Below are positions 1 to 9,819 of a stretch of 64,000 nucleotides of DNA, piece by piece. Position 1 is the first letter of the stretch. Each line of letters opens with the position of its first letter. The stretch is from Cupriavidus sp. BIS7 (GTDB lineage Bacteria > Pseudomonadota > Gammaproteobacteria > Burkholderiales > Burkholderiaceae), in contig NZ_ALOU01000048.1 in assembly GCF_000292345.1 (NCBI RefSeq), positions 22,157 through 86,156 on the forward strand. The letters are read 5' to 3'. The translations under genes were made by a program, and so were the position numbers. Under the pieces are notes generated by a model. The model was not told the DNA's origin. It did not search any database and was given only the letters and a program-made list of their open reading frames with translations.

Positions 1-23
1 GAGGCAACCAGAGGCAACCAGAG
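1..23. repeat. 10-bp direct repeat, 2.3 copies
   Basis: The unit gaggcaacca occurs twice in tandem and a third copy begins with gag. It sits at the left edge of the window, so the array may extend further left. No function can be assigned. Confidence 0.6.
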
Positions 24-48
24 CCCATTCATCTGAGGCGTCAGGAAA

Positions 49-78
49 GCAGAACGGGCGCCGAAGCGCCCGTTCTGC
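49..78. terminator. strong hairpin, probable terminator
   Basis: A perfect 13-bp stem (49-61 pairing with 66-78) closes a CGAA tetraloop. It lies between whatever gene is left of the window and the 3' end of the small secreted protein gene at 140. The flanking T content is modest, so it is either a weak intrinsic terminator or an mRNA 3' stabiliser serving one or both strands. Confidence 0.6.
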
Positions 79-139
79 CATTCTGTCGAGTTCCGGGGCC
101 GGCGGCGGCCTGGAGGTGTCCGCGCCGGCCCGGGTCAGG

Positions 140-499
140 TTACTGCATCCTGGTACCGGCGTCGGTGCCGGCGCTGGCGCCAACATCGCCGGTTTCGCCC
201 TTCTTCGACTTGGCCTTGGCATGCGTGCCATGGTGGCTCTTCGACGAATCTGCCTTCGCACCGGCACCAGCATCGGCTGCAGCGCCCGGGGTCACGGCAC
301 CACCCGATGCGTTCACGCTGGCACCCGCGCCGGACTGCACGGCAGGTGCGGTAGCGGCGGCGCCGACGCCGCCTTGCGCACCGCCTTGTGCGCCGGTGGT
401 GGCGCCCGGGGCGGTGGTCGCGCCAGTACCTTGCGCCATCGCCAGCGACGAAGCGGCGGCAATCGACAGGGCGGACAGGGAGATCAGCAGCTTGTTCAT
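140..499 (-). CDS. small secreted Ala/Gly/Thr-rich protein, function unknown
   Basis: This 119-residue protein starts at an ATG preceded by GGAG at good spacing, which favours it over an upstream in-frame ATG. Residues 1-23 form a classical signal peptide (MNKLL, hydrophobic core, AMA-Q cleavage site). The mature part is almost entirely Gly, Ala, Thr, Pro and Ser, with a basic His/Lys patch near residues 83-98 (SKSHHGTHAKAKSKK), so it is probably disordered. No enzymatic domain is visible. Similar alanine-rich exported small proteins are common in Burkholderiales and uncharacterised. An antisense frame of comparable length exists, but the signal peptide and ribosome binding site favour this reading. 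Confidence 0.7.
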   Translation of the reverse strand: MNKLLISLSALSIAAASSLAMAQGTGATTAPGATTGAQGGAQGGVGAAATAPAVQSGAGASVNASGGAVTPGAAADAGAGAKADSSKSHHGTHAKAKSKKGETGDVGASAGTDAGTRMQ

Positions 500-816
500 G
501 GAAGAGACTCCTTTTCTGGAATGCCCCGCAGCGAAACATTCGCCGCGGCATTCACGCGGTGTCACGTGAACTGAGGCTCAGTCTATGGAGTCGCCCGATG
601 CACTTCTGTGAGCACTTGTAATGCCCTGTAAGCAGAGGTGAAGACATTACCGGCAGGAAGCGGCGAGCCCGCGCGCCACCCACGCCACGTCACCAGCACC
701 GGAATCCCCTTGGGCTTCAACGGCCTGCGCCAGAAACGACAAGGCCGGGAAACCGCACGGAGGCGGCGTCCCGGCCAGCATCCAGGCCATTGCACCTGGT
801 TACACGTGCGAGCCGC
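500..816. other. 317-bp intergenic region with an inverted repeat
   Basis: This stretch separates the secreted-protein gene from the 3' end of metH and must carry the promoter of the former on the minus strand. At 551-570 there is an inverted repeat with TTCACG and CGTGAA arms around an 8-bp centre, about 50 bp upstream of the start codon, which could be an operator. I see no gene, RNA or mobile element in the remainder. Confidence 0.4.
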
Positions 817-3564
817 TTACAGGTTCGGTGCCAGTGCGCGCTCCAGCGTCGCGCGTTCCTCGCCGCGGCGCGCCACCATGTCGTCCAACTGGTCCTGCCC
901 GATCTTGCCGACGCTGAAGTACGTCGAGTCCGGATGCGACAGGTAGAAGCCGCTCACCGATGCGGCCGGCGTCATCGCCAGCCCCTCGGTGATGCCCATG
1001 CCAATCTCGGTGGCATCGAGGAATTCGAACATCGGCGCCTTGACCGTGTGCTCGGGGCAGGCCGGATAGCCGGGTGCCGGGCGGATACCACGGTACGCCT
1101 CGTCGATCAGCTGGTCATTGTTCAGCGACTCGGCCGCGTCGTAGCCCCACAGGTCGGTACGCACGCGCTGGTGCAGGCATTCGGCAAACGCCTCGGCCAG
1201 GCGGTCCGCCAGCGCCTTGAGCATGATCGCGCTGTAGTCGTCGTGGTCGGCCTCGAACTGTGCTTCCTTCTTGTCCACGCCGATACCGGCCGTGACCGCG
1301 AACAGGCCGACGTAGTCAGCCACGCCGCTTGACTTCGGTGCAACGAAATCGGCCAGGCAGCGGTTCGGGCGGCGCACGCCATCCACCACCGGACGCTCGC
1401 TCTGCTGGCGCAGGTTGTGCCAGGTCAGCGCGACCTTGCTGCGCGACTCGTCGGTGTAGATCTCGATGTCGTCGTCATTGACCGTATTGGCCGGCAGCAG
1501 TGCCATCACGCCATTGGCCGTGAGCCAGCGGCCCTGGATCAGCCGCGCCAGCATGCTCTTGCCATCCGAATAGACGCGGCGTGCCGATTCGCCAACGATC
1601 GCATCGTTGAGGATGTCCGGGAATTTGCCGGCCAGGTCCCAGGTCTGGAAGAACGGGCCCCAGTCGATGAAGTTGGCCAGTTCGGACAGGTCGTAGTTGC
1701 GGAACACGCGGCGCCCGATGAACTTCGGCTTCGGCGGCACGTAGCTGCTCCAGTCGAACGGCGTCTTGTTGGCGCGTGCATCAGCCAGCGACACCATCGG
1801 CGTGGCCTTCTTGTTGGCGTGCTGGGCGCGGATGCGGTCGTAGTCGGTCTTGAGGTCGTCCAGGTACTTCGTGGCGCCCTCGTCGGACAGCAGGCTCGAC
1901 GCCACGCTGACCGAGCGCGAGGCATCGGGCACGTAGACCACGGGGCCTTCGTAGTTCGGCGCGATCTTGACCGCGGTGTGCACGCGCGACGTGGTGGCAC
2001 CGCCGATCAGCAGCGGGATCTTCTTCACGCGGAAGTAGTCGTCACGCTGCATTTCCGAAGCGACGTAGGCCATCTCCTCGAGCGACGGCGTGATCAGGCC
2101 TGACAGGCCGACGATGTCCGCACCCTCGACCTTGGCGCGCGCCAGGATCTCGTTGCACGGGACCATCACGCCCATGTTGACCACTTCGAAGTTGTTGCAC
2201 TGGAGCACCACCGACACGATGTTCTTGCCGATGTCGTGCACATCGCCCTTCACGGTGGCGATCACGATCTTGCCGCGCGCACGCACGTCACCGCCGGCCT
2301 CGGCCAGCAGGCGCTTTTCTTCCTCGATGAACGGCAGCAGATGCGCCACGGCCTGCTTCATCACGCGCGCGCTCTTCACCACCTGCGGCAGGAACATCTT
2401 GCCCGCGCCAAACAGGTCGCCGACGATGTTCATGCCATCCATCAGCGGGCCTTCGATCACCTCGATCGGGCGCCCGCCGCGTGCGGCGATCTGCTGGCGC
2501 ACTTCCTCGGTGTCCTCGACGATGAACGTGGTGATGCCATGCACCAGCGCGTGCGACAGGCGCTCGCCTACCGGCACAGGCTGCTCTGGCGTGCCGCGCC
2601 AGGCCAGGTTCTCTTCCTTCTTCTGGCCGCCGCCCTTGAAGCGGTCGGCAATTTCCAGCAGGCGGTCGGTGGCGTCATCGCGGCGGTTCAGCACCACGTC
2701 TTCCACGCGTTCGCGCAGTTCGGGGTCAAGCTGGTCGTACACGCCGAGCTGGCCGGCGTTGACGATACCCATGTCCATGCCCGCTTCGATCGCGTGGTAC
2801 AGGAATACCGTGTGGATCGCCTCGCGCACCACGTCATTGCCGCGGAACGAGAACGATACGTTCGACACACCGCCGCTGACCTTCGCATACGGCAGGTTCT
2901 GCTTGATCCAGCGCGTGGCCTCGATGAAGTCCACGGCGTAGTTGTTGTGTTCCTCGATACCGGTGGCCACCGCGAAGATGTTCGGATCGAAGATGATGTC
3001 CTCGGGCGGGAAGCCAACCTCGTTCACGAGGAAGTCGTAGCTGCGCTTGCAGATCTCCGTCTTGCGCGCGAACGTGTCGGCCTGGCCCTTTTCATCGAAC
3101 GCCATCACCACGCTCGCGGCGCCGTAGCGGCGGATCAGCGTGGCATGGTGGCGGAACTGTTCCTCGCCCTCCTTGAGCGAGATCGAGTTGACCACCGGCT
3201 TGCCCTGCACGCACTGCAGGCCGGCCTCGATCACGTCCCACTTCGACGAGTCGATCATGATCGGCACGCGCGCGATGTCAGGCTCGGACGCGATCAGATT
3301 CAGAAAGCGCACCATCGCGGCCTTCGAATCGAGCATCGCCTCGTCCATGTTGATGTCGATGATCTGCGCGCCGTTCTCCACCTGCTGGCGGGCCACCGCC
3401 AGCGCTTCGTCGAACTGGCCGTTCAGGATCATGCGGGCGAACGCCTTGGAACCGGTGACGTTGGTACGCTCGCCAACGTTGACGAACAGCGTGTCGTCAT
3501 CGATCGTGAACGGCTCCAGGCCGGACAGGCGCATCGGACGCGGGGGCAGGTTTTGCTGGCTCAT
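817..3564 (-). CDS. metH: methionine synthase, folate/cobalamin/activation part of split MetH
   Basis: This 915-residue protein carries the C-terminal modules of cobalamin-dependent methionine synthase: a pterin-binding domain from about residue 15 ([12 protein letters not shown]), a cobalamin cap region, a B12-binding domain with DVHDIG near residue 443 supplying the axial histidine, and an AdoMet-binding reactivation domain with RPAPGYPAC in the last quarter. It transfers the methyl group of 5-methyltetrahydrofolate through cobalamin to homocysteine, which is bound by the separate N-terminal subunit encoded 28 bp upstream. The start at ATG 3564 (MSQQNLPP) is chosen because the longer reading frame adds only basic low-complexity sequence. 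Two-gene MetH is known in Burkholderiales, so this is natural and not a frameshift. Confidence 0.95.
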   Translation of the reverse strand: MSQQNLPPRPMRLSGLEPFTIDDDTLFVNVGERTNVTGSKAFARMILNGQFDEALAVARQQVENGAQIIDINMDEAMLDSKAAMVRFLNLIASEPDIARVPIMIDSSKWDVIEAGLQCVQGKPVVNSISLKEGEEQFRHHATLIRRYGAASVVMAFDEKGQADTFARKTEICKRSYDFLVNEVGFPPEDIIFDPNIFAVATGIEEHNNYAVDFIEATRWIKQNLPYAKVSGGVSNVSFSFRGNDVVREAIHTVFLYHAIEAGMDMGIVNAGQLGVYDQLDPELRERVEDVVLNRRDDATDRLLEIADRFKGGGQKKEENLAWRGTPEQPVPVGERLSHALVHGITTFIVEDTEEVRQQIAARGGRPIEVIEGPLMDGMNIVGDLFGAGKMFLPQVVKSARVMKQAVAHLLPFIEEEKRLLAEAGGDVRARGKIVIATVKGDVHDIGKNIVSVVLQCNNFEVVNMGVMVPCNEILARAKVEGADIVGLSGLITPSLEEMAYVASEMQRDDYFRVKKIPLLIGGATTSRVHTAVKIAPNYEGPVVYVPDASRSVSVASSLLSDEGATKYLDDLKTDYDRIRAQHANKKATPMVSLADARANKTPFDWSSYVPPKPKFIGRRVFRNYDLSELANFIDWGPFFQTWDLAGKFPDILNDAIVGESARRVYSDGKSMLARLIQGRWLTANGVMALLPANTVNDDDIEIYTDESRSKVALTWHNLRQQSERPVVDGVRRPNRCLADFVAPKSSGVADYVGLFAVTAGIGVDKKEAQFEADHDDYSAIMLKALADRLAEAFAECLHQRVRTDLWGYDAAESLNNDQLIDEAYRGIRPAPGYPACPEHTVKAPMFEFLDATEIGMGITEGLAMTPAASVSGFYLSHPDSTYFSVGKIGQDQLDDMVARRGEERATLERALAPNL

Positions 3565-3592
3565 GATTTCTGTTCTGTTGCGTACGATGATT

Positions 3593-4660
3593 TCAGGCGG
3601 CGGCTTGCGCAGCGTCTTCGCGATACTGGCCCGGCCACGTGCGCGGCGTCTTGCCGGCCACGCGCTTCGCAATGGCGGCGATATGGTCTGGCGTGGTGCC
3701 GCAGCATCCGCCCACCAGGTTCACCAGCCCCGACGCCGCGAATTCCTCCACCAGTGCGGACGTGACCTCGGGCGTCTCGTCGAAGCCCGTGTCGCTCATC
3801 GGATTCGGCAGGCCCGCATTCGGGTAGCAGGACACGGCGGCATCGCACACCTTGGCCAGTTCGGCCACGTACGGGCGCATCAGCGTCGCGCCAAGCGCGC
3901 AGTTCAGGCCGAACGTGATGGGCCTGGCGTGACGCAGGCTGTTCCAGAACGCTTCCACGGTCTGGCCCGACAGGATTCGGCCCGAAGCGTCGGTCACGGT
4001 GCCCGAGATCATCACGGGCACGCGCTCGCCGGTGTCTTCAAACAGCTGTTCGATCGCGAACAGCGCGGCCTTGGCGTTGAGCGTGTCGAAGATCGTTTCG
4101 ACCAGGAACACATCGGCGCCGCCCTCCAGCAGGCCGCGTCCCTGCTCGTAGTAGGACTCGCGCAGTTCCTCGAACGTGACGTTGCGCGCGCCCGGGTCAT
4201 TGACGTCCGGGCTGATGCTGGCGGTCTTCGGCGTCGGGCCGAACGCGCCGGCCACGAAGCGCGGCTTGTCGGGCGTGCTGTACTTGTCGCACGCGGCGCG
4301 CGCCAGGCGGGCGGCCTCGACGTTCATCTCGTACGCAAGGTCGGCCATCTTGTAGTCTTCCTGCGCCACGCGCGTCGCGCCGAACGTGTTCGTTTCGATC
4401 AGATCGGCGCCGGCGGCCAGGTACTGCTCGTGGATCTCGGAGATGACCTGCGGGCGCGTCAGCAGCAGCAGTTCATTGTTGCCCTTCACGTCGATGCGAT
4501 GGTCCGCGAAGCGGGTGCCGCGATAGTCGGCCTCCGTGAGCTTGTAGCGCTGGATCATCGTGCCCATCGCGCCGTCAAGAATCAGGATGCGGTCGCGCAG
4601 CAGCTTTGGCAGGCTGGCGGCCCGGGTGTAGGGGCGTGGGGCGAACTGGACGGCGCTCAT
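3593..4660 (-). CDS. metH: homocysteine-binding subunit of split methionine synthase
   Basis: This 355-residue protein is a homocysteine S-methyltransferase (Pfam S-methyl_trans) barrel equal to the N-terminal module of Met[11 protein letters not shown] near the N-terminus, the FGLNC motif, and the C-terminal [12 protein letters not shown] motif, whose two adjacent cysteines together with the earlier one bind zinc, are all present. It is first in a two-gene operon with the folate/cobalamin subunit (gap 28 bp), and the two proteins must cooperate because neither alone completes the cycle. No cobalamin or SAM riboswitch is recognisable in the roughly 210 bp upstream. Confidence 0.95.
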   Translation of the reverse strand: MSAVQFAPRPYTRAASLPKLLRDRILILDGAMGTMIQRYKLTEADYRGTRFADHRIDVKGNNELLLLTRPQVISEIHEQYLAAGADLIETNTFGATRVAQEDYKMADLAYEMNVEAARLARAACDKYSTPDKPRFVAGAFGPTPKTASISPDVNDPGARNVTFEELRESYYEQGRGLLEGGADVFLVETIFDTLNAKAALFAIEQLFEDTGERVPVMISGTVTDASGRILSGQTVEAFWNSLRHARPITFGLNCALGATLMRPYVAELAKVCDAAVSCYPNAGLPNPMSDTGFDETPEVTSALVEEFAASGLVNLVGGCCGTTPDHIAAIAKRVAGKTPRTWPGQYREDAAQAAA

Positions 4661-4781
4661 GGTGGGGCTCGATCTTTATTGCGGCGGCAGCGGCCGCGCA
4701 AATTCTGGCAAATGGGAGAACGCGATTTTATCAGGTAGATCAAGGCATTGCGGGCAGCAAGGGCATGTCCGCCCGGGTGCC

Positions 4782-4813
4782 GGTCCGGGTGGTGGTCCGG
4801 GTGGTGGTCCGGT
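4782..4813. repeat. 12-bp tandem repeat, about 2.7 copies
   Basis: The unit ggtccgggtggt is repeated exactly at 4782-4793 and 4794-4805, with a partial third copy to 4813. It ends at the -35 element of the rhodanese promoter, so copy-number change could alter the upstream context. It looks like simple slippage expansion. Confidence 0.7.
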
Positions 4814-4841
4814 TGTCAGCGGGCAGCGCCGCGCCTACACT
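4813..4841 (+). promoter_or_regulatory. sigma70-like promoter of the rhodanese gene
   Basis: TTGTCA at 4813-4818 and TACACT at 4836-4841 are separated by 17 bp. This is a good match to the housekeeping consensus and lies about 30 bp before the ATG at 4873, which implies a short leader. Confidence 0.6.
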
Positions 4842-4872
4842 GAGAGACGTATTCGCCACGAATCCAACTCCC

Positions 4873-5265
4873 ATGCAACACCTGAGCCCCAATGACGCCC
4901 ACACGCTGCTCGACGGCGAGCCCGACGCGCTGTTCATCGACTGCCGCAGCGAGATGGAATACCTCTTTGTCGGCCATCCGCGCGGTGCGCACAACGTCCC
5001 CTGGAACGACGGCCCCGACTGGGAGGTCAATCCGCACTTCGTGCAGGCAGTGAAGAAGCTGGCCGGCCATGTCTCGGCGCGTCCGGTGGTGCTGATCTGC
5101 CGCAGCGGCAACCGGTCGTCCGCGGCAGCGCGTGCGCTGGAGGGCGCGGGCTTCACCACCGTCTACTACATACAGCACGGCTTCGAAGGGGATCTCGACG
5201 CACAGCGGCACCGGAACACGATCAATGGCTGGCGCCACGAAGGGCTGCCATGGGAACAATACTGA
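4873..5265 (+). CDS. single-domain rhodanese-like sulfurtransferase
   Basis: The 130-residue protein is one rhodanese domain. DCRSEMEY near residue 23 and the active-site loop CRSGNRS with Cys76 at its head match the GlpE/PspE-type persulfide-forming loop, so it should transfer sulfane sulfur to cyanide or a thiol acceptor. There is no signal peptide, which suggests a cytoplasmic location. The start at 4873 is supported by the sigma70 promoter just upstream. It is transcribed divergently from metH and ends in a strong hairpin. The physiological sulfur acceptor cannot be told from sequence. Confidence 0.85.
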   Translation: MQHLSPNDAHTLLDGEPDALFIDCRSEMEYLFVGHPRGAHNVPWNDGPDWEVNPHFVQAVKKLAGHVSARPVVLICRSGNRSSAAARALEGAGFTTVYYIQHGFEGDLDAQRHRNTINGWRHEGLPWEQY

Positions 5266-5287
5266 ATTCGAAGTTTCTGAAAAAACA

Positions 5288-5313
5288 GAAACGCCCGCGT
5301 CAGCGGGCGTTTC
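5288..5313. terminator. bidirectional rho-independent terminator
   Basis: A perfect 10-bp stem (5288-5297 with 5304-5313) is flanked by A residues on the left and TTTCC on the right. It separates the converging rhodanese and DUF3567 genes and can serve both strands. Confidence 0.8.
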
Positions 5314-5343
5314 CGTGTCCAGGTGATCTTGCGCGCCGCAGGT

Positions 5344-5601
5344 TCAATGCATGACCAGCGGGTTGTTCATCACCGTATCGAATTTGCCGAGAAACTCATC
5401 GACTTCTTCCACCGAGGGTTCGCTCTCGATCAGACGCGTCACGTCGGCGCGGAAGGTCTCGGCCAAATGGCCGCCGAGGAAAATCTCGCGTTTCAGGTTC
5501 TTGTCGACGATCTCGTAACCGCCCGAGGCAAGGGTCGCATGCTCGACATCTGCTCCAAACTCGACAATGCAGTAATTGTCGCTGTTGTAGATCATTTGCA
5601 T
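5344..5601 (-). CDS. DUF3567 family protein
   Basis: The 85-residue protein begins MQMIYNSDNYCIVEF, the hallmark of the DUF3567 family found almost only in Burkholderiales. It is acidic and soluble with no membrane segment. An excellent AGGAGGT ribosome binding site precedes ATG 5601 and fixes the start against a longer in-frame reading. The function is unknown. High conservation and strong translation signals suggest an abundant housekeeping role. Confidence 0.9.
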   Translation of the reverse strand: MQMIYNSDNYCIVEFGADVEHATLASGGYEIVDKNLKREIFLGGHLAETFRADVTRLIESEPSVEEVDEFLGKFDTVMNNPLVMH

Positions 5602-5837
5602 CGCACTACCTCCTGGCATAGTTGGCGGCAGACCCGCGCATTGCTGCGTTTTTCCGGCGCAAGGCCTGTGGGACTGACGCGATTTCCTCTCCAAGTTGAG
5701 GGTAGTCGTCCGTAATTCAAGTTGTACTGCCGGACGAACCTTGCGTGCCGTTGCTGCCCTCTTATCATTGGGCATCGGCGCCGCTCGCAAGTTTCTTGAG
5801 CGCCGAGCATTACTGTGTTGCGATCTTTCCTATGGCG

Positions 5838-6686
5838 TTACGGAATATCACACTGACCGCCACACGCCGCGTGGCCAAGGAACGCATCAAAGATCGCAAG
5901 GAAGCGTTCCGGTTGCTCGATGAACGACAGATGCGCAGCGTCAGGCAACACCTCAAGCTTCGCACCGTGAATCTTTTGCGCAATGGATTGGGCCATCGAC
6001 ACCGGCGACCCTTCATCCTTGTCCCCGACCACAACCAGCGCCGGACAGTGGATGCGCGAGATCGCATCTTGCAGGTCGAAGGCCTCGATCGCCTGCACCA
6101 CGCCAACGTAGCCTTGCACCGGCGTGGTCAATAGCATTTCCCGGATTTTCCCGACCACATCGGCATGCCTTTCACGGAACGGCGCAGTCAGCCACCGCTC
6201 CAGTGTAGACGCTACCGTTCCGCCCATGCCATGAGCTTCCACCTGCCCGATCCGGGTAGCCCACATGGCATGGGCGTCCAGCGGCGTGTGGTGATTGGTG
6301 TCCACCAGCGTCAGTGACAACAGCCTTTCCGGATACCGCACGCCCAGCGTCTGGGCGACCATGCCGCCCACAGACACCCCACAGAAGTGGGCCTGACCGA
6401 TTTCCAGCGCGTCCATCAGCGCCACCACGTCATCGGCCAGCCGCGCCATCGTGTAGGCCCCTACCGGCGCATCGCTGCCGCCGTGTCCGCGCAGGTCGAA
6501 GCGCAACACGCGATAACGTGCGGCAAGATGCCGCGCGGTGTCGTCCCACAATGTCAGATTCGCACCGAGCGCATGCGCCAGGATCACCCACGGACCATCG
6601 TTGCCGTCGACGTGCACCTGCAGGTGCACGTCGCCAGCCTGGACCCGGAGCGTTTGGGATGCAGTCGATGCGGAAGTGTCAGACAT
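5838..6686 (-). CDS. alpha/beta hydrolase, 3-oxoadipate enol-lactonase-like
   Basis: The 282-residue protein is an alpha/beta-hydrolase. The nucleophile elbow GVSVGG places Ser105, the acid is Asp222 or Asp224 in GDKDEG, and the base is His252 in DAAHLSFIEQP. RFDLRGHGGSD and the overall length fit PcaD, which opens 3-oxoadipate enol-lactone to 3-oxoadipate in the beta-ketoadipate pathway. No other pca genes are adjacent. An IclR regulator, the usual regulator class of pca genes, lies upstream, but a DUF3108 gene is between them. A general lactonase or esterase remains possible, so I withhold the symbol pcaD. Confidence 0.75.
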   Translation of the reverse strand: MSDTSASTASQTLRVQAGDVHLQVHVDGNDGPWVILAHALGANLTLWDDTARHLAARYRVLRFDLRGHGGSDAPVGAYTMARLADDVVALMDALEIGQAHFCGVSVGGMVAQTLGVRYPERLLSLTLVDTNHHTPLDAHAMWATRIGQVEAHGMGGTVASTLERWLTAPFRERHADVVGKIREMLLTTPVQGYVGVVQAIEAFDLQDAISRIHCPALVVVGDKDEGSPVSMAQSIAQKIHGAKLEVLPDAAHLSFIEQPERFLAIFDAFLGHAACGGQCDIP

Positions 6687-6741
6687 ATGTCATGTCTCCG
6701 TACGGTCATGGCGCCACCCGTCGACTCCCAAGGCGCATTCG

Positions 6742-7920
6742 TCAATGTTTATCACTACTACGATAGACGAGATCGATCTGAGTGCCATCCGGCTCTGTCT
6801 GGCGCAGACGCGCCGGCATCCAGTTCAGTGACGCCGCCAGCCAGATTTCCACGCGGCGCTTGTCGTTCTGGTGGCGCGGCAGCCGCACAAAGTGCTTCGT
6901 GCGCACCATGCCCGTGCCGATGTCCACGTCCTCATCGCCGACGTACTGCACCTGCATCGGCTCCACTTCCCGAGTATCCGCGACGTTGAAGGACTCCGTC
7001 GCGCCGGGCGTGGTGTAACGCTTGGGGTCGCCACGCGCCCAACCCACAATTTGCAGGAACACGCTGAAGCGGTCCTGGAAGTCCGGCGGCATCGGCACCT
7101 GTCCACCGCGCGTTTCAAACACCACCGTGCCGGCTGCGCGGTCGAAACGCGCGACTTCCACCTTGCTGCGCCGGGCTTCCTCGTATCGCGTCGGGCTCAG
7201 CCCGCGGTTGCTCATGTCGCCCGTGCTCTGAAACGCAAAGCGGAACCAGAGCACGCGTGTCTCCACGGCCAGCCGATAGTGTTGGCCATCCTGCTCCCAG
7301 GTAATCCGGCCGTCGGGGTTCTGTACGCCGTTGACGAAACTGGCGTAGTGCATCACCACCGATGGCGGCGCCGAGTAACTCGGCGCGGGCGGGCCTGGCG
7401 GCTCGGCTGGCGGTGCGGGTGGGGCCGGCGTAGCGGCCGTGCCTGCCCCGCCCGCGCCTGCCACGGCCGTGGTGCTGCCACTCTCCGTTGTGGCAAGTGC
7501 AGGCGCCGATTCCGGGGGCGCGGGTGCCGGGGGCTCAGGCTTGGGCTGCGGTCGCGGGGTGGGTTTCCGTACCGGCGCCGGTGGAGCCGGTGGAGCCGGT
7601 GGCGCCGGAGGCTTGGGCGGCGGAAGCAGGATGGCGCTGATCGTAGGCGTCGGCGGTGCTATGCCGGGCAGGCTCGGCAGCGGTGCCCGCACGAGACCCC
7701 GCAGCAGCAGCGCGTGAAAGATCGCCACCAGCAGAATGACGGCGATCCAGCGCCAGCGCCGCCGCCACCACCGCCTGGCCAGCTTGCTGCCTGGCGGCGG
7801 ACTAGGAGGATTGGCCGGCGTGTCCGGCCCGTTGGTTGCCGTCAAGGTAACCGAGTTCCGAAGAGATCTGTCGGGCAATATCGCGCACGCGGCGATCCAC
7901 CGCGCCGCCCCATTCTGCAT
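6742..7920 (-). CDS. DUF3108 protein with N-terminal membrane anchor
   Basis: The protein has one transmembrane helix (about residues 58-77, WIAVILLVAIFHALLL) after a Pro-rich basic start. A long Pro/Ala linker (about 85-180, with PPAPPAPPAP and PRPQPKPEPP) follows, and then a C-terminal domain of roughly 200 residues resembling DUF3108, a periplasmic beta-rich domain of unknown function. The layout of helix plus periplasm-spanning proline linker resembles TonB-like anchoring. The start is uncertain: the first ATG at 7920 overlaps the upstream IclR gene by 119 bp, and a TTG near 7845 or another codon near the IclR stop is possible. The two genes are probably co-transcribed. Confidence 0.75.
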   Translation of the reverse strand: MQNGAARWIAACAILPDRSLRNSVTLTATNGPDTPANPPSPPPGSKLARRWWRRRWRWIAVILLVAIFHALLLRGLVRAPLPSLPGIAPPTPTISAILLPPPKPPAPPAPPAPPAPVRKPTPRPQPKPEPPAPAPPESAPALATTESGSTTAVAGAGGAGTAATPAPPAPPAEPPGPPAPSYSAPPSVVMHYASFVNGVQNPDGRITWEQDGQHYRLAVETRVLWFRFAFQSTGDMSNRGLSPTRYEEARRSKVEVARFDRAAGTVVFETRGGQVPMPPDFQDRFSVFLQIVGWARGDPKRYTTPGATESFNVADTREVEPMQVQYVGDEDVDIGTGMVRTKHFVRLPRHQNDKRRVEIWLAASLNWMPARLRQTEPDGTQIDLVYRSSDKH

Positions 7921-8695
7921 CGAATACGCTCTGCGCGCCGAGCACGATCAGCGCCATCGCCAGGTGCCCGTTCGCATCGAACACAGGCGTGGAGATCGCG
8001 TTGATACCCGGCAACACCCCGCCGCGCGTGCGCGCCGCGCCGTGCTCGCGCACGTCGGCGCAGATCGCGTCGTATTCCTCGAGCGAAGCAGGCATGTCAG
8101 GCAATGGGACGTCGCCGCGCGACGCCAGTTCCCGCTCGATCAGCGGCAGCGTCTGGCGGCGCGACAGGTACGCGCCATAGAGCCTGCCCGTGGCCGAGTT
8201 GAGCATCGGCATGACATCGCCAAGCCGCAGGCTCACGCTGACCGGATGGCTCGATTCTTCCCAATGCACGATGGTCGGCCCGTGATTGCCCCACACGGCG
8301 ATGCCGGCGGTCTGGTCGATCTCGTCGCGCAGTTGCGACAGGATCGGCCGGGCCTTGCGCACCGGATCGAGCCGGTTCAGGCCCGCCAGGCCGAGCTGCA
8401 GCGCGAACGGCCCGAGGTCGTAGCGCTGGCTGACGGCATCCTGCGTCACGGCGCCAAGGCGCTGGAAGCTGACCAGGTAGCGGTGCGCCTTGGCCGGGTT
8501 CATGTCGGCGGCGGCCGCCAGGTCGCGCAGCATCATCGCGCGCGGCGATGCGGCCAGCGCCTGCAACAGCCGGAATCCGACCTCGATGGACTGGATGCCC
8601 GCGCGTTTCGTGTCGTCGGCAATGTCGTCCCGGGAATCGTCGTCTGTGGCAACCGTCATGCGTTCGTGGCTAGGGGTGAGAGTACTGCCGGCCAT
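7802..8695 (-). CDS. IclR-family transcriptional regulator
   Basis: The protein (297 residues from the first ATG) has an N-terminal winged helix (about residues 35-90, with LRDLAAAADMNPAKAHRYL as recognition region) and a C-terminal IclR effector domain (about 105-280, with GPTIVHWEES, LNSATGRLYGAY and ISTPVFDANG). These regulators bind small aromatic or carboxylic acids. It is divergent from the fumarylacetoacetase-family gene at 8763, with only 67 bp between, so that gene and its own operon are the likely targets. A second in-frame ATG at 8659 is an alternative start; a TATAGA sequence overlapping the first ATG would favour it. Confidence 0.88.
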   Translation of the reverse strand: MAGSTLTPSHERMTVATDDDSRDDIADDTKRAGIQSIEVGFRLLQALAASPRAMMLRDLAAAADMNPAKAHRYLVSFQRLGAVTQDAVSQRYDLGPFALQLGLAGLNRLDPVRKARPILSQLRDEIDQTAGIAVWGNHGPTIVHWEESSHPVSVSLRLGDVMPMLNSATGRLYGAYLSRRQTLPLIERELASRGDVPLPDMPASLEEYDAICADVREHGAARTRGGVLPGINAISTPVFDANGHLAMALIVLGAQSVFDAEWGGAVDRRVRDIARQISSELGYLDGNQRAGHAGQSS

Positions 8696-8762
8696 TCTAT
8701 AGTGCGCCCGCGCCGCTCCGGTAGACTACCGCCCATCCGAATCGCCCTATGTTCGACTCCGC

Positions 8763-9743
8763 ATGAAACTCGCCACCCTGAAGGATGGTTCGCGCGACGG
8801 CCAGCTCGTCGTCGTCTCGCGCGACCTGAAGACTGCGCACTTCGCCACCGATATCGCCGGCAAGCTGCAGACCGTGCTCGACGACTGGCATTTCTACGCG
8901 CCGCAGCTCGAAGACCTGTACGACGCGCTGAACGCCGGCCGCGCCCGCCATCCGTTCCCGTTCCAGCCGAAGGACTGCATGGCGCCGCTGCCGCGCGCCT
9001 ACCAGTGGGCGGACGGTTCGGCCTACGTGAATCACGTGGAACTCGTGCGCAAGGCGCGCGGCGCCGAGATGCCGCCCGAGTTCTGGACCGACCCGCTGAT
9101 GTACCAGGGCGGCTCGGACGACTTCATCGGCCCGCAGGACGACATCGTCTGCGCCAGCGAGGCGTTCGGCATCGACTTCGAAGCCGAGGTGGCGGTGATC
9201 ACCGGCGACGTGCGCATGGGTGCCTCGCCCGACCAGGCCGGCGAGGCCATCCGCCTGGTCTTGCTGGCCAACGACGTGTCGCTGCGCAACCTGATCCCGG
9301 GCGAACTCGGCAAGGGATTCGGCTTCTTCCAGAGCAAGCCCGCCACGGCGTTCTCGCCGGTGGCCGTCACGCCGAACGAACTCGGCGATGCCTGGCGCGA
9401 GCGCCGCGTCCACCGGCCGATGATCGTGCACTGGAACAGCAAGAAGGTGGGCTCGCCCGACTGCGGCACCGACATGGTGTTCGATTTCGGCCAGCTGATC
9501 GCCCATATCTGCAAGACGCGCAACGTGCGCGCGGGCAGCATCGTCGGCTCGGGCACGATCTCGAACGTGGACCGCAGCAAGGGGTACTGCTGCATCGCCG
9601 AAAAACGCATGCTGGAGACGATCGACGGCGGCAAGCCCGAGACCGAATTCATGAAGTACGGCGACGCTGTCCGCATCGAGATGTTCGATGGCGACGGCAA
9701 GTCGATCTTCGGCGCCATCGACCAGGTGGTGGCCGCGCGGTAG
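8763..9743 (+). CDS. fumarylacetoacetate hydrolase family protein
   Basis: The 326-residue protein has an FAH catalytic fold from about residue 70 to the end. Conserved acidic metal ligands appear in [10 protein letters not shown] (the ExE pair), and [11 protein letters not shown] and GSGTISN are family signatures. The N-terminal [13 protein letters not shown] segment is typical of the fumarylacetoacetate/acylpyruvase branch. It should hydrolyse a C-C bond in a 2,4-diketo acid such as fumarylacetoacetate from tyrosine degradation. No hmgA or hppD gene is nearby, so the substrate stays open. The IclR gene transcribed divergently is its probable regulator. Confidence 0.85.
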   Translation: MKLATLKDGSRDGQLVVVSRDLKTAHFATDIAGKLQTVLDDWHFYAPQLEDLYDALNAGRARHPFPFQPKDCMAPLPRAYQWADGSAYVNHVELVRKARGAEMPPEFWTDPLMYQGGSDDFIGPQDDIVCASEAFGIDFEAEVAVITGDVRMGASPDQAGEAIRLVLLANDVSLRNLIPGELGKGFGFFQSKPATAFSPVAVTPNELGDAWRERRVHRPMIVHWNSKKVGSPDCGTDMVFDFGQLIAHICKTRNVRAGSIVGSGTISNVDRSKGYCCIAEKRMLETIDGGKPETEFMKYGDAVRIEMFDGDGKSIFGAIDQVVAAR

Positions 9744-9819
9744 GGTCCAGCGGCGGACTGGCGCCTCCGGACTGGCACCTCGAAGGTCGCCGCCTTGGCG
9801 CGGCGCACGATCTTGCGCC

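Noticed and set aside
3565..3592. Frameshift splitting metH
   Set aside because: Both ORFs have proper starts and stops at domain boundaries, and split metH is known in this order.
2236..3765. Long plus-strand open frame (over 500 codons) antisense to metH
   Set aside because: High GC produces long antisense frames; the metH protein is conserved end to end and the antisense product is Arg/His-rich with no domain or start signal.
4661..4872. Cobalamin or SAM riboswitch upstream of metH
   Set aside because: No B12-box or SAM-aptamer conserved sequence is recognisable on the minus strand.
6742..7920. TonB annotation for the DUF3108 protein
   Set aside because: The helix plus proline linker is TonB-like, but the C-terminal domain is DUF3108 and lacks the TonB fold and YP motif.
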